This document shows positions 18,854 through 27,895 of a stretch of DNA of 64,000 nt, in pieces. The notes beneath the pieces were generated by a model. It did no database searches and had not been told where the DNA came from. It saw nothing but the letters and a program-made list of their open reading frames with translations. The position numbers and the translations under genes are program-made. How positions within the stretch are numbered: position 1 is the stretch's first letter; each line of letters opens with the position of its first letter. The DNA comes from Stutzerimonas stutzeri (lineage in GTDB: Bacteria; Pseudomonadota; Gammaproteobacteria; Pseudomonadales; Pseudomonadaceae), in assembly GCF_000219605.1 (NCBI RefSeq), contig NC_015740.1:1550001-1614000 (forward strand), read 5' to 3'.

Positions 18854-19618
18854 TCAGCGCCGCCGACGCCAGAGGCGCCAGCCTAGCCGCAAGTCGTCGG
18901 CCATCGGCACCAGCGCCAGAGTCAGCAGCAGAGCGGCCAGCGGTACGGTGGAGAGAAAGCCGAAGTGCTTGAAGCCCAGTGCGCCGCTCAGGCCGCCGAT
19001 AAAGAAGCTGCCGACCAGTAACGCATTGATGCGCAGACGTTCGCGATTGGCGCGCACCGGCGGTAGTTCACCATCGCGATTGCGGTTGAAATAGATCAGC
19101 CGGCCCAGTTCGATGCCGATGTCGGTCACCATTCCGGTGATGTGCGTGGTGCGCACCTCGGCGTTGGAAAGCTTGGTGATGATCGCGTTCTGCAGGCCCA
19201 TGATGAAGCACAGCAGCACCACTGTCAGCGGCACGAAGAAGCCCGGAACCGACATCAGCTGCGCGCCGAGGATACCGAACAGCAGCAACAGCCCGGCTTC
19301 CAGCGCCAGCGGCAGGGCGTACTGGCTGTGCAGTCGGCGCCGTCGCGAAAAGTTGATCATCAGCGTCGAGCACATGGCGCCAAGGACGAACGAGAGCAGT
19401 GCGCCGAAGCCAGCCAGCGCCAGATCGGTGGCGCCGAGGGCGAGGTTGTCGGCCATCGCCGAGACGATGCCGGTCATGTGCGAGGTGTATTGCTGCACGG
19501 CCAGAAAGCCCCCGGCGTTCGCCGCGCCGGCGACGAAGGCTAGGCAGAGTCCGAGCTGGCGGTTGCTGCGGGTGGAGCGTCGGCGATCGGTCAGGCGACG
19601 GGCATAGTTGATCGGCAT
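18854..19618 (-). CDS. YoaK/DUF1275 family membrane protein
   Basis: A 254-residue inner-membrane protein with about six hydrophobic segments. DUF1275 hallmarks are FVAGAANAGGFLAV, YTSHMTGIVSAMADNLA and GLQNAIITKLSNAEVRTTHITGMVTDIG. The family is of unknown function, possibly transport. It is basic at both ends, with the C-terminus ending in an Arg run. Monocistronic; the helicase gene upstream ends convergently in orientation order but 70 bp away on the same strand. Confidence 0.85.
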   Translation of the reverse strand: MPINYARRLTDRRRSTRSNRQLGLCLAFVAGAANAGGFLAVQQYTSHMTGIVSAMADNLALGATDLALAGFGALLSFVLGAMCSTLMINFSRRRRLHSQYALPLALEAGLLLLFGILGAQLMSVPGFFVPLTVVLLCFIMGLQNAIITKLSNAEVRTTHITGMVTDIGIELGRLIYFNRNRDGELPPVRANRERLRINALLVGSFFIGGLSGALGFKHFGFLSTVPLAALLLTLALVPMADDLRLGWRLWRRRR

Positions 19619-19691
19619 GCGGGGCTCGCGCTTGGCGGCAAAGCGGCGATTATAGCGACGCGCGCGCGCCTACCTCGCGTGTCGGCGAAAC

Positions 19692-22052
19692 TCAGCGCCG
19701 CCTGCCTGCCTTGCGCCCGCCACCGCGCTTCGCCGCCCGTGGTTTGCGCTGGCGCGACAGTTCGCGGGTGATGGCATCGTTCAGCAGCTTGCGGGCCTCC
19801 TCGCCATCGTCGTGTTCGGGAAAATGCTCGGGGAGGCTGCGGGCCAGATGCAGGTAGGTTTCCACCACATGCAGCGTGCTTTCCAGACTGGCCAGGTCGG
19901 CGCCCAGCAGCAGGCGCGGCATGGGGATGGCGTGGCCTTCGGCGACGCGCTTGATCCAGCGCTGTGCATGCTGGCTGGCCGGACTGTCGAAACCGCCGCG
20001 GATCGGCGTGCAGGCGAACGTCCAGCGCAACCAGAGTGGGATTTTCGGATCGTCGATCAGCTCGATCCACTCGGCCAGTTCGTCCGGCAGCACCGAGACG
20101 AACGCTTCGCCGTAATTGATGTTGCGGTTGAAGGTCAGCCAGGACCGCAGCAGGCTCGGCTCGCCCATCAGCTCGGAGATGGCGGACAGGTGATCGATGG
20201 ATGGGCGCACCTGGAACTGGCTGAGGTCCACCGGCGCGTCCGGACTGTTGAACAGGCGGCGGATGGACTTGAGCGTCTGCGGGTCCAGCGCGGTGATTTC
20301 GCCGCTGTCGTGGTGGCCGAAACGGCCCGCGCGGCCACCGATCTGCTTGACCTCCTGCACCTTGAGCTGGCGATTCTGGATGCCGTCGAATTTCTCGTCG
20401 GTGTAGAAGCACAGTGTGTGCGCCGGCAGGTTGAGGCCCATGCCCACCGCGTCGGTGGCGACCATGATGTCCGCCTCGCCTTCGCGGAAGCGGCGGGCCT
20501 GCTCGCGGCGCACCTCCGGCGAAAGCGCGCCGTAGACCACCGATACGCTCTTGCCGGCGCTTTCGAGCATGCCCTTGAGTTCCAGCACCAGCTTGCGGCT
20601 GAACGCCACCAGCAGCGAGCCGGGCTCCAGGCGCTCCAGCGTGGTGGCGTGCTTGGCCACTTCCACTGGCGACAGGCGCTTGGTGCGCTGCACTTGCAGC
20701 TGGTCCTCGCAGAGTTCGCAGAGCGTGCGCAGCGACGGCTCGATCAGCGCCGGGCCGGTCATCATCAGCTTCGGCGTATGTGCGCTGACCAGCGCATCGA
20801 CCCAGGCCCAGCCGCGTTGCGGGTCGGCCATCATCTGCACCTCGTCGACCACCACCACGTCCCAGTGCTGGTGCCGGAAGCGGGCAAACTCCTCCACGGT
20901 GCAGCAGAAGTGCGTGGCGCCTTCGCGAATGATTTCCTCCTCGCCGGTGACCAGCGAACAGGGCACGCCCATCGATTCGATGCGCTCCTGATTCTCCAGT
21001 GCCATCAGACGTAGCGGCGAGAGGTAGATGGCGTGCTCGGCGGCGGCCATCGCCTCGATGGAGCGGTGCGTCTTGCCGCTGTTGGTCGGGCCGAGCAGGG
21101 CGATCCAGCGTCGCGTCAGCCGGCGCGCCGGATAGAGCTTGTGGTAATGGACGAAGCGCGGGTTGTTTTCCAGCAGCACGGCGAAGGCCATGCGCTCCTC
21201 ATGCTCGCGGCGCGCGGCGCGAATTGCCTTGCGCATGCGTCCGGGTTCGAGCGCGATGAGTTCGGTGAGACGCTTGTGGCCGAGCTGCTGCAGGTCGAAG
21301 CCGTCGGCGAGTTCGAGCATGCGTTCGAAGCTGGCCTGCAGGTCGGCCCGGTCCTGACGTTGCCAGGCCTCGACTTCGGCAGCGCTGAGCAGGTGGTCCT
21401 GGTCGGCGGGAATGCGCCGCTGCAGTTCCAGCTCGAGCGGGCCATGGTGCAGCGTCACCAGATAGCGCAGGTCGTGGCGGATCTCGTTGACCGTGGCGAC
21501 CGCGTGCTGCAGGAACTCGTCGAGTCGCGACAGCTCCGGCCGGATCCGCGCGAGGCAGCGCTGGCGGTCCTCTTCGTCCATCTCGGCGAAGGGCCGCTCG
21601 AGCAACTGCAGACGACCGCGTACGTACTGCTGGACGGCCGCCTGGAGATTGCCTGGGAAGTCGTCGCGCTGTGGACTGTCGGCCAGGCGCAGTGCCCATT
21701 CCGGTTCCAGCAGGTGGGCGGGCGAACCCAGGGTGAACGTCTTCTGGCTGCCGTACACATCGATGCTGCAGGGGATCTCGCCGAGGTCGCGGCTGACGAT
21801 CCGCTCGAGCAGTTCATCCGTAGCGGGCTCGGCCATCAGCTGGTCCACTGCCGGGCCTTGCAGCCCCAGCCAGAACGCTTTTGCCGCCCGGCCGAGCCCC
21901 GGCATCGGGTAGCCGATATAGGGCGCGAACCACTTTTCCTGGTGGTGCTTCTTCGCGACGAAATCCGGATAACGCGCCGTTGCCCACTCGATGAACCGCG
22001 CCAGGCGCTCGAGCCTGATGGATTTGAGCTGCTTGCCTCCGGCCTTTGCCAT
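19692..22052 (-). CDS. Suv3-like DExH-box RNA helicase
   Basis: A 786-residue superfamily 2 helicase. Walker A is GPTNSGKTHRS (about residue 322-332), a sequence typical of mitochondrial Suv3 rather than of common bacterial DEAD proteins. Walker B is DEVQMM (about 402). Motif V/VI region reads ATDAVGMGLNLPAH and KQIGGRAGRFG (about 530-575). A 320-residue N-terminal region, helical and unique to the subfamily, precedes the helicase core, and a very basic tail (KPRAAKRGGGRKAGRRR) follows. Suv3 works with exoribonucleases in RNA turnover; a bacterial role in RNA decay is inferred. Single gene. Confidence 0.85.
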   Translation of the reverse strand: MAKAGGKQLKSIRLERLARFIEWATARYPDFVAKKHHQEKWFAPYIGYPMPGLGRAAKAFWLGLQGPAVDQLMAEPATDELLERIVSRDLGEIPCSIDVYGSQKTFTLGSPAHLLEPEWALRLADSPQRDDFPGNLQAAVQQYVRGRLQLLERPFAEMDEEDRQRCLARIRPELSRLDEFLQHAVATVNEIRHDLRYLVTLHHGPLELELQRRIPADQDHLLSAAEVEAWQRQDRADLQASFERMLELADGFDLQQLGHKRLTELIALEPGRMRKAIRAARREHEERMAFAVLLENNPRFVHYHKLYPARRLTRRWIALLGPTNSGKTHRSIEAMAAAEHAIYLSPLRLMALENQERIESMGVPCSLVTGEEEIIREGATHFCCTVEEFARFRHQHWDVVVVDEVQMMADPQRGWAWVDALVSAHTPKLMMTGPALIEPSLRTLCELCEDQLQVQRTKRLSPVEVAKHATTLERLEPGSLLVAFSRKLVLELKGMLESAGKSVSVVYGALSPEVRREQARRFREGEADIMVATDAVGMGLNLPAHTLCFYTDEKFDGIQNRQLKVQEVKQIGGRAGRFGHHDSGEITALDPQTLKSIRRLFNSPDAPVDLSQFQVRPSIDHLSAISELMGEPSLLRSWLTFNRNINYGEAFVSVLPDELAEWIELIDDPKIPLWLRWTFACTPIRGGFDSPASQHAQRWIKRVAEGHAIPMPRLLLGADLASLESTLHVVETYLHLARSLPEHFPEHDDGEEARKLLNDAITRELSRQRKPRAAKRGGGRKAGRRR

Positions 22053-22144
22053 GATCGACGCCTTTGCTGATCAGTGTTCTGTTACGACTCGTGCTACTAC
22101 TAAGGAGTCGCCATACGCGTTATCAATCCGACGACCTGGCTAGT

Positions 22145-22921
22145 TCATTGTGCACCCTGCGAATGGTCGCGGCCTGTCGGCTGGCTTTCTAGCCGCAGTT
22201 TTAAAGTGCGCACCTCCTCCGTCAGGCTTTCCATTTGCAACAGTAGGCGGTGCAGCGTCTCTGCATCGGCTGACTGGTGCTCTGCGTGCCGGTCGGCAAC
22301 GAACAGCGAACTGATATACGCCGCGAAGCTGCCGAAAAGACCTACGCCTGACACCATCAGCAGCACGGCAACGATGCGACCTTCGGTCGTGACTGGGTAG
22401 AAATCGCCGTAGCCGACCGTGGTGACGGTGACAAACGCCCACCACAATGCTTCTTCGGGAGTGTTGATCGAACTCTGCGGGTTGGGTGCCTCGACCAGCA
22501 GCATAGTCAGCGCGCCGAATGCCACCAGCACCATGGTCGCGGTGGCGGCAGAAGCGACGATGCCCTCGGCGCGATTGCGGAACAGGATTCGCCAGATCAG
22601 CCGCAGCGACTTGATCGCCCGTAGCACCCGCAGCACCTGGAAGGCGCGGAACAGCTTGGCCGCCTGCAATCCGCCGGCCGGCACACTGGCCAGCAGATCG
22701 ATCCAGCCCCAGCGCATGAAGCGCAGCTTGTCTTCCGCCTGTTGCAGGCGCATCCAGAAATCGAGGAAGAAAAAGAAGCACACGACGTTGTCCAGATAAC
22801 CGAGCAACGTCGAAACATCGTCAGGCAGGTCGAATACCAGGTCGGCCACCAGTGCGCCGATCACATAGACAGACAGGACCAGAGTCAGGATCTGAAAGGG
22901 GGTGACGGGGCGCTGCTTCAT
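22145..22921 (-). CDS. Voltage-gated-type potassium channel, 6TM
   Basis: A 258-residue ion channel. An S4-like helix with regularly spaced Arg/Lys (FRAFQVLRVLRAIKSLRL, about 91-108) is followed by S5, the selectivity filter TTVGYGD (167-173) and S6. The C-terminal 50 residues form a coiled coil (LHRLLLQMESLTEEVRTLKLRL), probably for tetramer assembly. There is no RCK/TrkA-N domain. It is divergent from the DUF72 gene; the ribosome-binding site is weak. Confidence 0.9.
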   Translation of the reverse strand: MKQRPVTPFQILTLVLSVYVIGALVADLVFDLPDDVSTLLGYLDNVVCFFFFLDFWMRLQQAEDKLRFMRWGWIDLLASVPAGGLQAAKLFRAFQVLRVLRAIKSLRLIWRILFRNRAEGIVASAATATMVLVAFGALTMLLVEAPNPQSSINTPEEALWWAFVTVTTVGYGDFYPVTTEGRIVAVLLMVSGVGLFGSFAAYISSLFVADRHAEHQSADAETLHRLLLQMESLTEEVRTLKLRLESQPTGRDHSQGAQ

Positions 22922-23011
22922 GGATTGACCGTGAGTCGTGAACTGCGAAAAGCGCGCAAGTCTAAAGCACCGGCTCGGTGTTGCGTGGATATCGGAGAAG
23001 AAGAGGTCGCG

Positions 23012-23737
23012 ATGACGAAGAGCTCACACATTCGCCTCGGCTGTGCCGGCTGGAGCCTGCCGCGCGAGGCCTGGCGAGTCTTCCCCGCGCAGGGCACTCA
23101 TCTCGAGCGTTATGCACAGGTGCTTCACGCGACGGAAATCAATTCTTCCTTTTATCGCCCGCATCGCCCTGCGACCTACCGCAAGTGGGCCGCCAGCGTG
23201 CCGGAGGGGTTCAGCTTCTGCGTGAAGCTGCCGCGGCAGATCAGCCATGAAAAGCGCCTGCGAGATTGCACGCAGGAACTGGAGCGCTTTCTCGGCGAAG
23301 TTTCCGAGCTGGGTGCCGGGCTCGGCTGCCTGCTGCTGCAGTTGCCCCCATCGCTGCCCTATGAGCACACGCCGGCTGAGGCGTTCTTCGCGGAACTGCG
23401 CGAGCGCTACGGAGGCGACCTGGCGCTGGAACCACGACATGCCAGCTGGCTGGAGGCCGACGCCCAGCTCCGGCACTGGCGTATCGCCCGTGCCGCCGCG
23501 GACCCGTCGCCCCTCCCGGGTGGCGGTGAGCCGGGTGGCTGGCCGGGCCTGCGCTACTACCGCCTGCATGGATCCCCGCGGATCTATCACTCGGCGTATC
23601 CCAGCCAATGGCTGGAGCGCCTGGCCGAGCAATTGCGTGACTACAGCGATACACCCTGCTGGTGCATCTTCGACAACACTGCCAGCGGCGCTGCGACCGA
23701 AAACGCGCTGGCGTTGCAGGCGATGTTGCGTTGTTGA
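23012..23737 (+). CDS. DUF72 family protein (YecE-like)
   Basis: A 241-residue TIM-barrel protein with the DUF72 signatures RLGCAGWSLP, EINSSFYRPHRPATYRKWA, FSFCVKLPRQISHEKRL and the C-terminal YRLHGSPRIYHSAY and CWCIFDNTASGAATENAL. Function unknown, although the fold resembles that of sugar-isomerase-like enzymes. GAGG precedes the ATG at 23012; the long open frame upstream overlaps the divergent channel gene and is not used. Confidence 0.88.
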   Translation: MTKSSHIRLGCAGWSLPREAWRVFPAQGTHLERYAQVLHATEINSSFYRPHRPATYRKWAASVPEGFSFCVKLPRQISHEKRLRDCTQELERFLGEVSELGAGLGCLLLQLPPSLPYEHTPAEAFFAELRERYGGDLALEPRHASWLEADAQLRHWRIARAAADPSPLPGGGEPGGWPGLRYYRLHGSPRIYHSAYPSQWLERLAEQLRDYSDTPCWCIFDNTASGAATENALALQAMLRC

Positions 23738-23752
23738 GAGGGGCGCGTCGGT

Positions 23753-24349
23753 TCAGCGCGGAATGATGCGCACGCGGCCTGCGGTATTGTCACGCCGCCC
23801 TGCTTTTTCGTTCTCCGCGCGGCCCGGGATCGAGCCAGAATCCTGGCCTCGGTCGGGCGTGGCGCTGCCGTCCAGTTCGCGCTGGTCGACACTGATCGAC
23901 GCGGCATCCGGATAGCCGGTGGTCAGCGTCTCGGTGCTGGCGGTCACCGGCGTGGCATCGGCATCGCTCCAGCCAACGCTGCGCTCGTCGATGTCGATGG
24001 CGCCGTTGCGCTCCATGACTCGTTCGACCGTTGATACGCGACTGTCGTCTTCAAGGGTGACGGTCACGATGGTCGATCCGCGGCGGGCCGCTTCGGGGTA
24101 GCGACCGGCATGCTGGCTGGATCCATCGCCGAAAACCTTATGAAAGAAGCTGCCGATCTTGTCGGCCACCGTTGCATCTTCATCCGGCTCCTCGCCGACT
24201 ACTTCCACGCGACTGCTATCGACATTGTCGGCGTTGAAGGATGCCGATATCTGGATGTCATCACTGGACACCCCCTCGCTCACGAGTTCGGCTTTCACTT
24301 TCTCTGCTTCGGCATAGCGGTCGAAAGCGGCAATTAGAATTTGGGTCAT
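23753..24349 (-). CDS. Stress-type conserved hypothetical protein, 198 aa
   Basis: The first 115 residues resemble general-stress proteins of the YflT/GSP17M type: MTQILIAAFDRYAEAEKVKAEL, a conserved GVSSDDIQIS turn and a second half-repeat GSTIVTVTLEDDSRVSTVERVMERNGAIDIDER. The C-terminal 75 residues are low-complexity, polar and probably disordered. Soluble, no signal peptide. AAAAGG upstream of the ATG. No function known. Confidence 0.65.
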   Translation of the reverse strand: MTQILIAAFDRYAEAEKVKAELVSEGVSSDDIQISASFNADNVDSSRVEVVGEEPDEDATVADKIGSFFHKVFGDGSSQHAGRYPEAARRGSTIVTVTLEDDSRVSTVERVMERNGAIDIDERSVGWSDADATPVTASTETLTTGYPDAASISVDQRELDGSATPDRGQDSGSIPGRAENEKAGRRDNTAGRVRIIPR

Positions 24350-24621
24350 GACTACACCTTTTCATATGCAGCATGGCTGCGGTGGCGGGCGTCTGGACCT
24401 ATAGGGGTCAACGCATAGGTATCGACTATTTGGCGTGACTACCTTGGCGAAGGTTCCATGCGCGCTCATTTCCCGATGCTTCAGGCAGAGATGGGCAAGT
24501 TCGAGTTTCGGTGTATGCCTGCTGCGATTGGCTGATTAACAATGCGCTTTTCAGGTGCTTCTTTTCGTGCAATGCACCACCTTATTGCGTGGTGGTAATG
24601 GTAGTCCTGAAAACAGTCATT

Positions 24622-24651
24622 AACTGTTCCGGTACAATTTAAACTGCTCCG
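24622..24651 (+). promoter_or_regulatory. Direct repeats 20 bp apart upstream of the oxidase operon
   Basis: AACTGTTCCG (24622-24631) and AACTGCTCCG (24642-24651) are direct repeats spaced exactly two helical turns. They lie in a 500-bp AT-richer gap (24350-24850) with no gene in it, about 200 bp ahead of the oxidase start. The arrangement suits binding of a regulator dimer to one DNA face. An ACAGT/ACTGT inverted repeat lies just upstream (24613-24627). Confidence 0.4.
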
Positions 24652-24850
24652 TTAATATCCTTATTTACTTCCTTTGTCTGCAGATAGTCTTGGTTTTTGT
24701 TTCCTTGAGAAGGCCGTCCTCGAGCTTCTGGCGCGCTGATTGCTAAGTACGAATCGCCTAGGTAAACCGGAAGCGGGATCCGCTTCTATCGCTCTTCTGT
24801 TTGATCAGCAGTTGGCGTGCTTAGTTATGCAGATTCAAGGAATTAGTATT

Positions 24851-26449
24851 ATGGAAAGTTACGCAGTAAGCAGACGTACACTTTTGCAGTGGATTGGCAA
24901 AACGGCTGGTGCGGCTGCCATGTACCAGGCAATGACCTCGCTTGGCTTTGCCGCTGAAACCCGTCACGACGAGCAGTTCGCCCTGAGCGGCGCACCAAAG
25001 GGCGCGTCTGTACTTGTGCTGGGCGCAGGGCTCGCTGGAATGACCGCGGCTTACGAGCTTCGCCGTGCCGGCTACAAGGTCAAGGTGCTTGAGTACAACG
25101 CCAAGGCTGGCGGGCGCTGTTGGTCCCTGCGCGGAGGCGATCGTTACACAGAGTTGGGCGGTGCGACGCAGGAATGCCGCTTCGATGAAGGCAACTACCT
25201 AAATCCCGGTCCCTGGCGGATTCCCTATCACCATCATGCTGTTCTGGCTTACTGCAAGCGTTTCGGGGTGAAGCTCGAACCCTTCATTCAGGTCAATTAC
25301 AACGCGCTGGTCCATTCCACTGAGGCCTTTGGCGGTAAGCCGAAGCGTCACCGCGAAGTGCAGGCCGATTTTCAGGGACACGTCGCCGAGTTATTGGGCA
25401 AGGCGGTCAATCAGGGCGCGTTGGACCAGAGCCTGACCGTGGAAGATCGCGAAAAGCTTTTCGAGTCGCTACGCGCGTGGGGGGCGCTCGACCACGACGG
25501 CAATTACCAAAAAAACATGGAATCGAGCCTGCGCCGCGGCTTTGCAGTCGATGCAGGGGGCGGGTTGATGCCATTGGCCGAGCCATCGGAGCCTATCGAC
25601 CGGCATGCGCTGCTCGATTCTGGGCTATGGAAAAAACTGATCGACGGGCAGGAATACGAGTATCAGAGCAGCATCTTCCAGCCGGTCGGTGGCATGGACA
25701 TGATTGCCAAGGCCTTCGAGCGTGAAACGGGGGAAATGATTCGCTACGGTTCCAAGGTCACTCGCATCGACCAGAACGAGCAGGGCGTCACCGTGACCTA
25801 CAAGAACAGCGACGGCAGCGGCGAAGCGATGCAGGACAAAGCCGACTGGTGCGTCTGCACGCTGCCCCTGTCGATCCTGAGCCAGATCCCCGTAAACGTC
25901 AGCCAATCCATGCAGGATGCGATCCGCGCCGTGCCCTATGACTCTTCCGTAAAGATCGGTTTGCAGTTCAAACGTCGGTTCTGGGAAGAAGATGAGCACA
26001 TCTATGGTGGCATCAGCTACACCAACACCCCCATCGAGAAGATCAGCTACCCCAGCACTGACTACGGAAAACCCGGCAAGGCAGTGCTACTGGGCGCCTA
26101 TGTCTGGGGCCCCAATGCCTACGAATTCACCGCCATGTCTCCTGAGCAGCGTGTGAAAAAAGCAGTCGAGTACGGCGCGCTGCTGCACGAGCAATATCCC
26201 GAGGAGTTCGATAACGGCATCGCCGTTGGCTGGCACCGCGTGCCTTGGGCGCAGGGATGCTACGGCATGTGGAGCGAAGGCAGCCGTGAAAAGCATTACC
26301 GCAATCTGTGCCAGATCGATGGCCGCATCGTTCTGGCCGGTGAGCATGCGTCCTACATTCCGGCCTGGATGGAAGGGGCAATTCAGTCCTCGCTCGATGC
26401 AATCAAACGCCTTCACACCCACGCCGTCGCCACGCAGCGCGCTGCCTGA
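24851..26449 (+). CDS. Tat-exported flavin amine/L-amino-acid oxidase (dehydrogenase)
   Basis: A 532-residue FAD enzyme of the amine-oxidase family. A twin-arginine leader (SRRTLLQWIG, residues 7-16, then a hydrophobic stretch to about 36) predicts folded export. The dinucleotide motif VLGAGLAGMTAAYELRRAG is at 56-74. GPWRIPYHHH (120-129) aligns with the substrate-carboxylate Arg region (GPMRIP) of L-amino-acid oxidases, and the FAD-binding C-terminus reads LAGEHASYIPAWMEGAI (about 495-511). AAGGA precedes the ATG at 24851. It is first in an operon with an exported cytochrome c and an exported RidA, so electrons probably go to the cytochrome rather than O2. The substrate is unknown; an amine is possible instead of an amino acid. 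Confidence 0.85.
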   Translation: MESYAVSRRTLLQWIGKTAGAAAMYQAMTSLGFAAETRHDEQFALSGAPKGASVLVLGAGLAGMTAAYELRRAGYKVKVLEYNAKAGGRCWSLRGGDRYTELGGATQECRFDEGNYLNPGPWRIPYHHHAVLAYCKRFGVKLEPFIQVNYNALVHSTEAFGGKPKRHREVQADFQGHVAELLGKAVNQGALDQSLTVEDREKLFESLRAWGALDHDGNYQKNMESSLRRGFAVDAGGGLMPLAEPSEPIDRHALLDSGLWKKLIDGQEYEYQSSIFQPVGGMDMIAKAFERETGEMIRYGSKVTRIDQNEQGVTVTYKNSDGSGEAMQDKADWCVCTLPLSILSQIPVNVSQSMQDAIRAVPYDSSVKIGLQFKRRFWEEDEHIYGGISYTNTPIEKISYPSTDYGKPGKAVLLGAYVWGPNAYEFTAMSPEQRVKKAVEYGALLHEQYPEEFDNGIAVGWHRVPWAQGCYGMWSEGSREKHYRNLCQIDGRIVLAGEHASYIPAWMEGAIQSSLDAIKRLHTHAVATQRAA

Positions 26450-26468
26450 GCCCATGAGGAGAAGCATC

Positions 26469-26879
26469 ATGTCGATATTCAACCTAGGCCTGGTTTCAGC
26501 GATCAGCCTTCTGGCCGTGGCGGTCGCGGCGACTCCCGCTTCGGCGGCCAATCCGCCACCTTTTTCCAAGGGCGAAACCTTCGAGGAGACGACCGGGGAG
26601 GATCTATTCAACGGTATCTGCCAGGGCTGTCACATGGAAGGCGGACAAGGCGCGATAGGGGCGGGTGCGTACCCCGCGCTCAAAGGCAATCCGCGCGTCG
26701 CGTCAGCGGCTTACCCGATCTACATGGTGGTGAACGGCCAGGGCGGTATGCCCAGCTTCAAGGACTATCTCAGTGATCAGCAGATCGCCGAGGTGGTGAA
26801 TTATGTCCGTACTCACTTCGACAACAACTTCTCCGACGCCGTCAGCGTCGAGGACGTGCGCAAGATCAGCCTGCGCTAG
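26469..26879 (+). CDS. Exported monohaem cytochrome c, electron acceptor of the oxidase
   Basis: A 136-residue periplasmic cytochrome c. A Sec signal peptide (1-26, ending ASAA) is followed by one haem site CQGCH (51-55). The likely distal ligand is M94 in GGMPSF. It ends in a helix, IAEVVNYVRTHF, typical of class I cytochromes c. GGAG precedes the ATG, 19 bp after the oxidase stop. By context it carries electrons from the flavoenzyme to the respiratory chain. Confidence 0.88.
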   Translation: MSIFNLGLVSAISLLAVAVAATPASAANPPPFSKGETFEETTGEDLFNGICQGCHMEGGQGAIGAGAYPALKGNPRVASAAYPIYMVVNGQGGMPSFKDYLSDQQIAEVVNYVRTHFDNNFSDAVSVEDVRKISLR

Positions 26880-26906
26880 AGCTCGAATATCAACCAGGAG
26901 AAATCG

Positions 26907-27377
26907 ATGTCCCGAAAATTGCTAAATGCCGCCACGCTGCTGTCCACCGTTCTGTTCGTGAGCCATGTCCAGGCAGCCGATGGCATAGTTCGCCACAAGA
27001 TCCCCAATTCGGATTTCCCGATTTCGCTGGCGGTGGAAATCCCTGCGAGCGTGACCGTGGTCAACCTTAGTGGCGCTGTGCCGAAGATCAGCGATGGTGA
27101 TACCGAAGCGCAGACAGTCAGTGTGCTGCAGAGCATCGAGGCAACGCTCAAGAGCCTGAATCTTGCGATGAAGGATGTGATCAAGATGCAGGTATTTCTT
27201 GTCGGCGACTCGGCCAAGGCCGGCAAGATGGATTTCGAGGGGTTTATGAAGGGTTATACACAGTTCTTCGGCACCGAAGACCAGCCGAATCTTCCGACCC
27301 GATCTGTTTTTCAGGTTGCAGGCTTGGCCAACCCCGATTGGCTTGTCGAGATTGAAGTCACTGCCGTTCGGCCTTGA
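26907..27377 (+). CDS. RidA/YjgF family protein with signal peptide
   Basis: A 156-residue RidA-family (reactive imine deaminase) protein. Unusually it begins with a Sec signal peptide (MSRKLLNAATLLSTVLFVSHVQA). The conserved catalytic Arg is R132 in LPTRSVFQVAGL, and the C-terminal VEIEVTAVRP supplies the conserved Glu. RidA proteins hydrolyse enamine/imine intermediates, normally in the cytosol. Export here, together with a Tat flavin oxidase and a cytochrome c in one operon, fits a job on imines made in the periplasm. AGGAG precedes the ATG, 27 bp after the cytochrome stop. Confidence 0.87.
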   Translation: MSRKLLNAATLLSTVLFVSHVQAADGIVRHKIPNSDFPISLAVEIPASVTVVNLSGAVPKISDGDTEAQTVSVLQSIEATLKSLNLAMKDVIKMQVFLVGDSAKAGKMDFEGFMKGYTQFFGTEDQPNLPTRSVFQVAGLANPDWLVEIEVTAVRP

Positions 27378-27429
27378 CCACCAGGGCCGCGCCTGGCCGG
27401 CGCGGCTTGGGTTGCAGATTCATCGCGGG

Positions 27430-27635
27430 TTAGCCGTTGATCACCTTGCCGCCATTGATATGAATGGTCTGGCCGCCGACATATGACGAGTCTTCGCAGG
27501 CGAGTTAAACGTAAGCCGAGCCTAGTTCGGACGGGGCCGCAGCGCCTCATGGGCATTTGGCTGCCGAAAGTCTTCGAGCATCTGGGGGGCGTGCTTGCCG
27601 AGCGAAGGCGGCTGCAGCGGAGTCCAGATCGGGCC
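27430..27635 (-). pseudogene. Remnant of a short-chain dehydrogenase/reductase C-terminus
   Basis: Two minus-strand frames together read as the last 65-70 residues of an SDR. The first segment (27635 to about 27567) gives GPIWTPLQPPSLGKHAPQ and MLEDF. After frame changes, the second (about 27545 to 27430) gives APSELGSAYV, an in-frame TAA at 27505-27507, then LACEDSSYVGGQTIHINGG. These match the C-termini of YhdF/YdaD-type SDRs (PIWTPLQP, EDSSYVTGQTIHVNGG). The N-terminal nine tenths, including the Rossmann motif and catalytic Tyr, are absent. The rest of the 27378-27895 gap shows no gene. Confidence 0.8.
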
Positions 27636-27895
27636 TGACGACCACCGGCAGCGCCGACGCCATCGCGGCCACTCGTCGTGGCGCACGTTCGCGACCTGAC
27701 ATCAGCGGATGGCGGGCGTAGAATTCGCGCCGCTTCGACTGTCCTGCCACTCACCTCCATCCGCTCCCGCTGCCATCCTGCTCGCTTCGCGCGTGCGGGC
27801 CGCGTGTGTCATGGCATTCGGGCAGGAACCGTCGCCCTTACACCCTCATTCGTCGCGCTTTGCTTCGATTGAATCGATACCAGACCCACTTCTCC

